Source: Planctomycetota bacterium
Lineage (GTDB): Bacteria; Planctomycetota; B15-G4; SIAN01
Assembly: GCA_028289345.1 (NCBI GenBank)
Contig: JANQQL010000015.1
Location: forward strand, 248,001-312,000
Reading direction: 5' to 3'
DNA: 64,000 nt
The notes under the pieces are model-generated. The model ran no database searches. It saw only the letters and a list, made by a program, of their open reading frames with translations, and was not told the DNA's origin. Shown here piece after piece: positions 9,471 to 16,958 of this stretch. The first letter of the stretch is position 1. Each line of letters opens with the position of its first letter. Made by a program: the position numbers and the translations under genes.

Positions 9471-11975
9471 TCAGGGGGCGCGGATCTCCACCAAGGACGC
9501 CCCTCCTGCGGCTCGAATCTGGTAGTCGAAGCCAACCAGTTCCGAAAGTTCGGCGAGCATGGTCTCTAGGTCCGCACTCTTCGGTGAGTAACGCACTCGA
9601 TGCTCTTCCATGGACGCCGGATACATGATCGTGACATCCAAAGCGTTCTCAATGTTCTGGAACAGCTGCCCCAGGCTCTTTTCCTTGCCACGTGACTTGC
9701 TCGCAGGCTTGCGTTTCGGCTCGGCCCGGGCCACTTGCTGCGGTTCGGCCACAACCGCGGCTCCGTCCACGAATCGTGAACGCGATCCCAACGTCACCGA
9801 AAGCTGCTTGCTCTTGCCATCACGGTTGACCTCGACGTCGAGGACGTCGCCCGCATGCTTTTGCTGCAACACGGCAAGGAACCCGTCGAGATCGGCGACG
9901 GCATCACCGTCGACGCCGACGATCACATCTCCCGCACGAATGCCAGCACCTGCCGCCGGCGCACCTTCCACCGTGCTTGCGATCTCCACGCCACCGCTGC
10001 CTTCTCCAGGAACAATGCCGAGAAACCCGGCTTCCTTTTGGCCCTGGCCGGATCCCTGCCCCTGACCGGACGCGCGATCTGCTCTCACGATCTCGCGCCG
10101 CTGTTGCCCGCCTCCGCGATGCCCACGCACCTGACGTGCCTCGGCTGCGAACCCGGCAAGAGCCATGCTCGGCAAGCCGGTCGGCGAGAAGATGCTGAAA
10201 GACATCCCCGCGTGGTCCGAACGACCGGCGATCCCGATGCCACTGAAGTGCTTGGCCACCACGTCGGCGCCCGGCATCAGTCCGAGATCGAGCATGCCGT
10301 CGGTCTCGGCAGAGATGGCGGCGGCCGCCATCGGCAAGAACTGGTAGCCAGTGCGCACCGCGCTGCGCAGGTCCGCAAATGCCAGGAACGACAGCCCGGA
10401 GGAGTCCTTGTTGCAGTCGAGTCCTTCCATCACCTTGCGGAAAGATTCATTGGAGACCACCGAATTCTGACGCTTGCCTTCTTCCATGGCGCGCAGAGAC
10501 GTGCGCAAGGAAAGGGCGTTCATGGCCAGTGCCAAGTAGTCGTCACCGACCGCCAGAGCCGGCTGCACCGGAGCGCCAGGAATCATCATGTTGTAGCCGT
10601 GGAAGTTGCCGGGCATCGACTTGATCTGAGTGAACTGGATGCCCTCGTTGCGCGCCACCGCCATCCCCATTTCGAGGAGCTTTTCGAACTTCGTGCGATC
10701 GCCCACTTCGATCATGACCATGCCTTCCGGCAACAACCCCATGCTGCCGCCCGGCGCCGTCAGGTAGATGCCGAGTTCAGAGCCAAAGGCCGGCAACACT
10801 TCGTGGCGGAAGTCGACACCGGTCTCCTTTTCCAATTCGATCAGGCCCTGCTCGATGCCTGCTTCAGAGCCCGGGAACAAGTCCCCGACAGCGGTGAGGA
10901 GCTCGTGCAGCATTCCTTCGGCATCGACATTCGCGCCGACGTAGAGTCCCGTTTCCGCGGGAGCGTGTCGAATGAAGTCGAAGCGCTGGTCACTGCAATC
11001 CAGCAGAGACAGCAGCCCCTTCGGCTTGTCGCCGTAGCTCACCGCGATGCTGTCGCGCACGCCGCCGTTCACGAAACTGGAAGCGAAACCGAGGGACTCG
11101 ACCGAGGTCAGACCGGCGAGTTCCATCTCTTCCATGACGATCGGCGGGATGAACTTCTCGAAGATTCGGCAGGCGTTGGCGGCGTTGACGTAGACCAAGA
11201 TGGACGGGTCTTCCGAAGCCACCGAACCCATGAAGTTCTTGAAGGCCTTGGAATCAGCCAAGCTTTGAGCGCTGCCACGACCGATGCATTGCGCCAAGGT
11301 GTCCGGGTGACCGCCAATCCACCAGCGATCTCCGTCCTGAACACGGTAGAGATTGGTCTGAATCGTCGGAACGTCCGGAACACGAAGCGTGAATCGGTCC
11401 GCTTGACGCCCGGCGATCCGATGCGAACCATGCTCCATCCCGGCTTCTTGGATCATCTGCTGGAACACGTGCTCCAGCCCGGATCCGGCATCGACTCCGA
11501 TCACGAAGTCGACGGCGAACTTGACGTTCGGGGGAATGCCACTGCCACCGTTTTCGAGGGCCGCCATGGCTCCGGCCATTCCGCCGAAGCGGTTGAGCAG
11601 CCGGGCACTGATCGGGTTGCTCGCAGAGATGTCATAGGAGTCGCCGTCGAGCTGGACGCGGAGACCGCGTAGCGCGATCTCGAGCGAACCATCGACGAAC
11701 TGGTGGGTCGGAAGCTGGGCGAGGAGCTGACGCAGGCCGCCCGTCGCGAGGAACGGCGCTTCCTGAGTCAGCGGCGCCAAGAACTCCTGCACCTCGGGTT
11801 CTTCCAGAAGGGAAACGAGATCCAGGGAACAGGTCCCGTCCATGAGGCGCTTGCCGTCGATCGAGGCGTAGAAAATCGCGTCGGCGGGGACGCGGTCGGC
11901 CAGCCGAGGGGCTGCCATCGATGCGCCATTGATGCCCAGGAACGCCACTCCCAGGGCCAGTTGTTTCATCACCAT
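9471..11975 (-). CDS. Exported DUF3352-like protein with PDZ and STN-like C-terminal domains
   Basis: ATG 11975 follows AGGAG by 8 nt and begins a signal peptide (MVMKQLALGVAFLGINGASM), giving 834 residues; the longer frame has no good start. Residues about 22-600 resemble the exported DUF3352-type proteins common in planctomycetes (opening VPADAIFYASIDG). A Gln/Gly/Arg-rich linker follows. Residues about 645-730 are a PDZ domain (FLGIVPGEGSGGVEI, AGIRAGDVIVGVDGDAV). The last 70 residues (SLGQLFQNIENALDVTIMYP onward, with LETMLAELSELVGFDYQI) look like an STN domain, as at the start of secretins and TonB receptors. This combination suggests an envelope protein that binds peptide tails or a partner complex; no protease residues were seen. 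Confidence 0.75.
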   Translation of the reverse strand: MVMKQLALGVAFLGINGASMAAPRLADRVPADAIFYASIDGKRLMDGTCSLDLVSLLEEPEVQEFLAPLTQEAPFLATGGLRQLLAQLPTHQFVDGSLEIALRGLRVQLDGDSYDISASNPISARLLNRFGGMAGAMAALENGGSGIPPNVKFAVDFVIGVDAGSGLEHVFQQMIQEAGMEHGSHRIAGRQADRFTLRVPDVPTIQTNLYRVQDGDRWWIGGHPDTLAQCIGRGSAQSLADSKAFKNFMGSVASEDPSILVYVNAANACRIFEKFIPPIVMEEMELAGLTSVESLGFASSFVNGGVRDSIAVSYGDKPKGLLSLLDCSDQRFDFIRHAPAETGLYVGANVDAEGMLHELLTAVGDLFPGSEAGIEQGLIELEKETGVDFRHEVLPAFGSELGIYLTAPGGSMGLLPEGMVMIEVGDRTKFEKLLEMGMAVARNEGIQFTQIKSMPGNFHGYNMMIPGAPVQPALAVGDDYLALAMNALSLRTSLRAMEEGKRQNSVVSNESFRKVMEGLDCNKDSSGLSFLAFADLRSAVRTGYQFLPMAAAAISAETDGMLDLGLMPGADVVAKHFSGIGIAGRSDHAGMSFSIFSPTGLPSMALAGFAAEARQVRGHRGGGQQRREIVRADRASGQGQGSGQGQKEAGFLGIVPGEGSGGVEIASTVEGAPAAGAGIRAGDVIVGVDGDAVADLDGFLAVLQQKHAGDVLDVEVNRDGKSKQLSVTLGSRSRFVDGAAVVAEPQQVARAEPKRKPASKSRGKEKSLGQLFQNIENALDVTIMYPASMEEHRVRYSPKSADLETMLAELSELVGFDYQIRAAGGASLVEIRAP

Positions 11976-12232
11976 TCCATCATCTCCTGACCAGGACGGG
12001 GGCCGTGCCGCGGCCCGTCGGCGGGATTCCAATCCCCCGAATGTTTCAGATCTTCGTCGCTTTCCCCGGCGGACTCGAGCCAGGCCCTGCGACACCAACC
12101 CCTGCGCGGGAGGGACCAACCTTCTACCGCTGCCACCGTTCCTACCAACGTCGGCAGTGTGCGGTTCGAAACCCCTCGCAATCCGCAGGCCGAGATGAGA
12201 GTTCGCGACTTGGCGAGGGGTTGGAAAAGGAA

Positions 12233-12269
12233 GAAGGGCCTCGCGGATGAAACTCCTCGCGGGCCCTTC
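12233..12269 (-). other. Bulged hairpin with following pyrimidine tract (possible terminator or attenuator)
   Basis: Arms GAAGGGCC/GGCCCTTC plus an inner CGCG/CGCG pair with one bulged base; on the minus strand it is followed by CTTCCTTTTCC. It lies 320 bases after mtnP and 258 bases before the PDZ gene start, so it could be a back-up terminator or sit in a long leader of the PDZ gene. Confidence 0.4.
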
Positions 12270-12518
12270 ATGAACCCCCTTGCTCTGGAAGAAGGGGGAG
12301 GTCGGGTATTTGAAAAACCCCACGGCTGCTCGAACCGGCCGAAAAACCGCAAAGGAAACCGGGCTAGCCTTGAACCAATCTCAACCGAGAGACCGATCCG
12401 ACCAGTCCGAGGGGTCGAGAGAACACAACCTCAAAGGCTGTGCCATCGGTCGCGACTTTTTCAGGGGCCGTCCCCCCGGAGCGTAAGTCAATCAATAGAA
12501 ACGACTTAGTAAAAGCGA

Positions 12519-12540
12519 AGATTCCCGCGAATGGGAATCT
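12519..12540 (-). terminator. Hairpin terminator after mtnP
   Basis: Perfect 8-bp stem AGATTCCC/GGGAATCT with a 6-nt loop, 47 bases downstream of the mtnP stop on the minus strand, followed there by TCGCTTTTAC. Confidence 0.6.
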
Positions 12541-12587
12541 CGGAAGCCCGATCGGTTCGGTTGGAAACGCACACCGAGCGATTGCCT

Positions 12588-13460
12588 TCAGAAGTACTTC
12601 GGCAATACCGCACGCAGCTTTTCCACGGTTGCGGGAGGACGCCGGTCCTCGGCAGTGATGATCGCGAACTGGCATGCGGAGCCACACCCACAAGCTCGCT
12701 CATCACCCCCCAGTCGCGTGATCAGATCCTGGAGCAGCTCCCGCGCGTGTTCGGCGTTCTTCGAGAGATTCGACAACACCGACTGGATATCGACGTCATC
12801 CTCTCCCTCTCGCCAGCAGTCGTAGTCGGTGACCATGGCGATGAGCGCGTAGCAGAGTTCTGCCTCTCGAGCCAACTTCGCTTCCGGAAGGACCGACATG
12901 TTGATCAGACCGGCGCCGTAGGAACGATACAGCTCGCTTTCCGCTCGAGTGCTGAACAACGGCCCTTCCATGCAGACGATGGTTTCGTCCGTCTGGCCGC
13001 CGGGAAGCTGTCGCTGGCGAATCGCCTCGACGAAGGTTGCCGAAAGCCGTCCGCAGAACGGATCGGCGAAGGCGACATGCCCGACGATGCCCTCCCCAAA
13101 GTAAGTCGATGGACGAGATCGGGTGCGATCGATGATCTGAGTGGGAACCACGAAGTCCAGGGGCGCGAGTTCTTCCTTGAGACTTCCCACCGCAGAAAAC
13201 GAAACGACCTGTTCGACCCCCAGGCTCTTCAGCGCACACAGATTCGCTCGCGAGTTGACCTCGGTCGGAAGAATCCCGTGACCGCGACCGTGGCGCGGCA
13301 AGAACGCCACGACCTGGTCGCTGATTTCGGTCAGGGTGATCTCATCCGAAGGAAGTCCCCAGGGAGTATCCACGGTCACCCGATCCATCACCTTGGCGCC
13401 GGGGATTTCGTAGAGACCACTACCGCCGATCACGCCAATGCGCGGAATTGCCTGAGCCAT
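12588..13460 (-). CDS. mtnP: S-methyl-5'-thioadenosine phosphorylase
   Basis: 290 residues, full length for the family. It cleaves 5'-methylthioadenosine with phosphate to adenine and methylthioribose-1-phosphate, the first step of methionine salvage in the cytoplasm. Diagnostic motifs are GVIGGSGLYEIPG at the N-terminus (phosphate-binding glycine loop), FLPRHGRGHGILPTEVNSRA, MEGPLFSTRAESELYRSYGA with INMSVLPEAKLA (the ribose/Met-binding segment), and IAMVTDYDCW near residue 210, whose Asp contacts the adenine base. The C-terminal GERACGCGSACQ-like Cys cluster (ACGCGSACQ) is a local feature. The gene follows the HAD hydrolase by 15 bases with GAAGG before its ATG, so the two form an operon. 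Confidence 0.94.
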   Translation of the reverse strand: MAQAIPRIGVIGGSGLYEIPGAKVMDRVTVDTPWGLPSDEITLTEISDQVVAFLPRHGRGHGILPTEVNSRANLCALKSLGVEQVVSFSAVGSLKEELAPLDFVVPTQIIDRTRSRPSTYFGEGIVGHVAFADPFCGRLSATFVEAIRQRQLPGGQTDETIVCMEGPLFSTRAESELYRSYGAGLINMSVLPEAKLAREAELCYALIAMVTDYDCWREGEDDVDIQSVLSNLSKNAEHARELLQDLITRLGGDERACGCGSACQFAIITAEDRRPPATVEKLRAVLPKYF

Positions 13461-13475
13461 GAGGAGCCTTCTCGT

Positions 13476-14168
13476 TCAGACGTCCAAGAACTCGCACAGC
13501 TCGGTGAGGTTCTTCACCACCGCCTTGGGCTTGATTTCGGAAGGTAGCTTCTCGCCCTTGCGGTTGACCCACACACACGGCACGCCCATGTCATGGGCCA
13601 CGCGAATGTCGTGGTAGAGAGACCCCGCCACGTGCAACTGGCCTTCGGCACGATTGCCCAAACGCCGCTTGGTTTCTTCGAAGTGTGGCGCGGCCGGCTT
13701 GTAAGCGCGCACGTCTTCGGCGGTGATCATCTCCGCAAAGGGGATTCCCATGCGATCGACGGTCTGGCGCAAAGAGGATCGTTCGACGTTGGAGATGATG
13801 CTGAGGGGCCAGTAACTACCCAGGCGTCGCAATGCGCTGACCGTGTCTTCGAACGGCGGCCAATCCTTGATCGACTCGGCGAACCGGAAGGCCGTTTGAT
13901 CGTCGAGCTTGACTTCCAGCTCGCGCAGCGTGTCCTGCATGCTCAGCGCCAGGATCTCGCGGTAGTGACGATAGGGAAGCTTCTCCCACTCGACTTCCTT
14001 GGCCTCTCGACGCTCCAGGAATTCGTCGACGGAGATCGGCAACAACTCGGTGATGCCTTCATCTTCCATCGCTTGACGAATCCCCCCGTCCCAATCGATC
14101 AGGGTGCCGTAGCAATCGAAGGTGAGCGCGCGGACCTCTCCCGCGTCTTTCCAGCCAGTCTTTGCCAT
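13476..14168 (-). CDS. HAD-superfamily hydrolase (haloacid dehalogenase type II-like)
   Basis: ATG 14168 follows GAGGAG closely; the frame is open far upstream only because it is antisense to thrC. Product 230 residues. HAD motif I is LTFDCYGTLIDWDGG (nucleophile Asp in DCYGT), motif II SIISNVERSS, motif III the Lys of EDVRAYKPAAPHF, motif IV VAGSLYHDIRVAHDMGV. The order and spacing match type II haloacid dehalogenases and related phosphatases with a helical cap at about residues 25-110. The substrate is not predictable. Its gene is first in an operon with mtnP, so a role as a phosphatase near methionine salvage is possible, but the sequence does not prove it. Confidence 0.85.
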   Translation of the reverse strand: MAKTGWKDAGEVRALTFDCYGTLIDWDGGIRQAMEDEGITELLPISVDEFLERREAKEVEWEKLPYRHYREILALSMQDTLRELEVKLDDQTAFRFAESIKDWPPFEDTVSALRRLGSYWPLSIISNVERSSLRQTVDRMGIPFAEMITAEDVRAYKPAAPHFEETKRRLGNRAEGQLHVAGSLYHDIRVAHDMGVPCVWVNRKGEKLPSEIKPKAVVKNLTELCEFLDV

Positions 14169-14282
14169 GAACTCCTCGTGAGGTTTCGCGGGAGAAATCG
14201 GAGACGCTGATCGGGGCGCTCCGCAGAATCTGGCTATGGTATCCGACCCGTCCCCGGATCCCTCCTGAAGACCGCGATTCCC

Positions 14283-15554
14283 ATGGCAAACTCCTCTCCT
14301 GTGGTGCCTTCCTCCCGCGTGGTTCGGTGCCTGGCTTGTGGTTCCACGGTCGATGAAACCCCGCCCCCCGACGTCTGCCCTTTTTGTGGAGGACTCCCCG
14401 AGCTGCGCCACCAGCTCACCCCAGAACTGGGAAACAAGGTCCGGGACCTGGCAGCGGAGCGCCGGAAGAACCCGGAACACCCCCTGGACCGCAGCGGAGT
14501 CTGGCGCTTTCGGGAAATCGTCTACGGCGGGGAGCACTCCCCCATCGCCACCTTGGGAGAGGGCGGCACCCGGCTGATTCGCCTGATGCAGATCGGCGAC
14601 GAAATGGGCATCGAGCTGCACGCCAAACACGAGGGCGACAACCCCACCGGATCGTTCAAGGACCGGGGCATGACCGTGGTCATGAGCGACGCCGTGCGGC
14701 GTGGATCGCGAGTGGTTCTTTGCGCCTCGACCGGAAACACCTCGGCTTCGGCGGCCGCCTATGCCACGAGCTCCGGACTCAAGGCCGGAGTCGTGTTGCC
14801 CAAGGGACAAGTAGCCCTGGGGAAACTGGCCCAGACGCTGTTCTTCGGCGCCCAGCTCCTGGAAGTCGATGGCAGCTTCGACGATGCCATGCATCTGGTG
14901 CGCGAGCTGTCCCAGGACCCGCGGGTGACCCTGGTCAATTCGGCCAACCCGATTCGCTTGGACGGTCAGCGCACCATTGTGTTCGAGGCGTTCGAGCAGC
15001 TGGGCTACGAGGCGGTGGATTGGCTGGTGTTCCCAGCCGGGAACCTCGGCAACTGTTCGGCCTTCGGCTGGGCGGTCGATGACATGGTGAACCTCGGGTG
15101 GTTGGACCGTCCGCCGCGGCTGGCGGCGGTGCAAGCTGCCGGAGCTGCCCCATTCCATGCGTCCTTTGAGCAAGGGCTCGAAAAGTTGGAACGGGTCCAG
15201 CCAGAGACCGTGGCCACGGCCATTCGCATCGGCAACCCGGTCAGCTTCCCGCGAGCCCGTCTCTCCATCGAAAAAACGGACGGCGTCGTCCTGTCGGTGA
15301 CCGATGAGCAAATCCTCGAGGCCCAGCGGCGGCTCGCACGGGACGGCGTGGGATGCGAGCCCGCGTCCGCCGCCTCTTTGGCGGGACTCCAGCAGCTCTG
15401 CGACCGTGGTGAGGTGACTCCGGGAGACCGGGTGGTCCTGGTTCTGACCGGTCACCTGCTGAAGGACCCCCAGGCGCTGCTGTCTCAGAACCCCACGGTG
15501 CAGCAGGTTCCGGCCGGGGAAGTGGAGGCCGCTGCCCAGCACCTGGGACTGTGA
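14283..15554 (+). CDS. thrC: Threonine synthase (PLP-dependent)
   Basis: 423 residues. Converts O-phosphohomoserine to threonine. The N-terminus carries a small zinc-ribbon-like segment (C16, C19, C32, C35: CLACG and CPFCG) typical of one threonine synthase branch. The PLP lysine is K126 in NPTGSFKDRGM; the phosphate-binding loop is CASTGNTSASAAAY; a third landmark is FPAGNLGNCSAFGWA. A threonine dehydratase or cysteine synthase is excluded reasonably well by the zinc ribbon, the SFKDRGM motif and the length. It is divergent from the HAD-mtnP operon, with the 114-base gap as shared promoter space. The stop is followed within 30 bases by the palindrome region of the AAA ATPase gene. Confidence 0.92.
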   Translation: MANSSPVVPSSRVVRCLACGSTVDETPPPDVCPFCGGLPELRHQLTPELGNKVRDLAAERRKNPEHPLDRSGVWRFREIVYGGEHSPIATLGEGGTRLIRLMQIGDEMGIELHAKHEGDNPTGSFKDRGMTVVMSDAVRRGSRVVLCASTGNTSASAAAYATSSGLKAGVVLPKGQVALGKLAQTLFFGAQLLEVDGSFDDAMHLVRELSQDPRVTLVNSANPIRLDGQRTIVFEAFEQLGYEAVDWLVFPAGNLGNCSAFGWAVDDMVNLGWLDRPPRLAAVQAAGAAPFHASFEQGLEKLERVQPETVATAIRIGNPVSFPRARLSIEKTDGVVLSVTDEQILEAQRRLARDGVGCEPASAASLAGLQQLCDRGEVTPGDRVVLVLTGHLLKDPQALLSQNPTVQQVPAGEVEAAAQHLGL

Positions 15555-15566
15555 TCCGGGCGGCGG

Positions 15567-15613
15567 TTGCACCCGGCGTCAGAATACGCATACTGCGTAA
15601 CGCAAGATGCGTA
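15567..15613 (+). promoter_or_regulatory. Promoter with overlapping nested palindrome (likely operator)
   Basis: TTGCAC (15567-15572) and CATACT (15589-15594) are separated by 16 bases, a fair sigma-70-type pair. Overlapping the -10 and start region is a 29-base near-palindrome centred on 15599: outer arms TACGCAT (15585-15591) and ATGCGTA (15607-15613), inner arms TGCGT/ACGCA (15594-15604); 12 of 14 base pairs match. The heptamer TGCGTAA also recurs in direct orientation at 15594 and 15608. Position and symmetry suggest repressor binding that controls the AAA ATPase gene. Confidence 0.6.
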
Positions 15614-15633
15614 ATCAGCCCCCGGGAGCCCCT

Positions 15634-16770
15634 GTGAGAAACCCGTTCCAATACGGCACCGTGGTCCGCGGCGAGGCCTTCTGCAATCGGCGCGAGGAGC
15701 AGAAGACCCTGCGCCGGGCGATCGAGAACGGCGACAAGTTGTTCGTCTACTCCGAACGACGCCTCGGCAAGACCTCGTTGGTGCGCACCGTGCTCGACAA
15801 GCTGCCGAAAAAGAAGTTCCTGCGCGTCTACGTCGACCTGTGGCCGACCGACAGTGAAGCCTCTTTCGTCGAGCAAACCGGACGAGCCATGGCTGGTTCC
15901 TTGGGCACCACGGCCAACAAGATTCTGGAGGCGGTGAAGACGTTCTTCGGCAGCCTCGCCCCGAGCATCTCCCTGGATGATTCGGGCAAGCCCACGCTCA
16001 CGGTTCGCTTGGGAGAAAAGGAAAACGCCGCGCAGCAGATCGAAGAAGTGCTTTCGGTGGCCAAGCGAGTGGCGGATCGCGGCGACCAGACGGTGGTCGT
16101 CGTGTTCGACGAATGCCAACGGATTCTGGAATACGGCAGCGATTTAGTCGAACGCAAGCTGCGCAGCACCATCCAGCACCATGACAACGTCTGCTACATC
16201 TTCCTGGGAAGCCGCAAGCACCTGGTGCAGAAGATGTTCCTCGACAAGTCCCGCCCCCTTTACCGAGCGGCCGGTCACTATCCCCTGGAACCCATCGAGT
16301 CCAAGCATTGGGTTCCGTTCATCCGCACAAGGTTCCTCGACGCCAAGAAAGGGGTCGAGGACGAGCAAATCCAATCTCTTTGCGAACGCACAGAAGGACA
16401 CCCTTTCTACACCCAACACTTGTGCCATGCGCTTTGGGAACAGTGTGAGCCAGGCAAGAAGGTGACCGACGCCATGGTCGACGCGGCCCTCGACACCTTG
16501 CTGGCTCGGGAGGGGCATGCTTACACCACGTTGTGGGAGTCCTTCGCGATGAACCAACGCCGGTTCCTCACCGGCCTTGCCACCACCCCCCGTCCCGTCC
16601 AGCCGTTCTCGTCGGCGTTCGTGCGCGACCACGGATTGCGTTCGGCATCCAACGCGCAGAGAGCCGCCGACGCCTTGATGGACCGGGACGTCATCGATCG
16701 CGATCACGGCTCGTTCCTGATCGTGGATCGTTTCTTCAAGCTTTGGATCCAGCGCGCCGTCGCCCCCTGA
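15634..16770 (+). CDS. AAA ATPase (archaeal-type ATPase/STAND-like) with C-terminal winged-helix-like region
   Basis: GTG 15634 is chosen: GGGAG precedes it by 5 nt and the protein then begins VRNPFQYGTVVRGEAFCNR, the usual start of this family; an in-frame ATG at 15607 lies inside the palindrome. Product 378 residues. Walker A is SERRLGKTS (K46), Walker B VVVVFDECQ near residue 155-160, sensor-like FLGSRKH follows, and the last 100 residues (NQRRFLTGLA to RFFKLWIQ) look like a winged helix. Related proteins couple ATP hydrolysis to DNA or protein binding and are common in mobile or stress-linked loci. It has no obvious partner here. The upstream palindrome suggests repression under normal growth. 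Confidence 0.8.
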   Translation: MRNPFQYGTVVRGEAFCNRREEQKTLRRAIENGDKLFVYSERRLGKTSLVRTVLDKLPKKKFLRVYVDLWPTDSEASFVEQTGRAMAGSLGTTANKILEAVKTFFGSLAPSISLDDSGKPTLTVRLGEKENAAQQIEEVLSVAKRVADRGDQTVVVVFDECQRILEYGSDLVERKLRSTIQHHDNVCYIFLGSRKHLVQKMFLDKSRPLYRAAGHYPLEPIESKHWVPFIRTRFLDAKKGVEDEQIQSLCERTEGHPFYTQHLCHALWEQCEPGKKVTDAMVDAALDTLLAREGHAYTTLWESFAMNQRRFLTGLATTPRPVQPFSSAFVRDHGLRSASNAQRAADALMDRDVIDRDHGSFLIVDRFFKLWIQRAVAP

Positions 16771-16958
16771 CCACGGGGAACGAACCCGATTCGTGGCGGA
16801 ACTCCGCGATTCCCCATCAGCCCCCTCCGTCTTCCCAGGGATTCCGTGCGGAATCCAATCACTCCACTGTTCGGGTTTCTGTTGGGGGCTAGACTCCTTC
16901 CCGCTCGTGCACGGTGCGAGCAGGTTGAAGACATCCATGAGAGAGATGGGGATAGGGA

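Larger units (their letters stand above)
11976..12587. other. Intergenic stretch with several hairpins, no gene seen
   Basis: About 610 bases between the PDZ gene start and the mtnP stop. Frames extending the PDZ gene upstream have no ribosome-binding site and an unlikely composition. It holds the mtnP terminator (12519-12540), a second bulged hairpin (12233-12269) and a short stem 12275-12298 (CCCCCTT/AAGGGGG), so the right part is a 3' region and the left part presumably the PDZ-gene promoter and leader. Confidence 0.5.

Noticed and set aside
9855..11672. 605-residue plus frame opposite the PDZ gene
   Set aside because: Arg/His-rich shadow without start signal; the minus frame has signal peptide and PDZ domain.
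13476..15572. Long minus frame of about 700 residues covering the HAD gene and thrC
   Set aside because: Only its last 230 residues form the HAD protein; the rest is antisense to thrC and has no domain.
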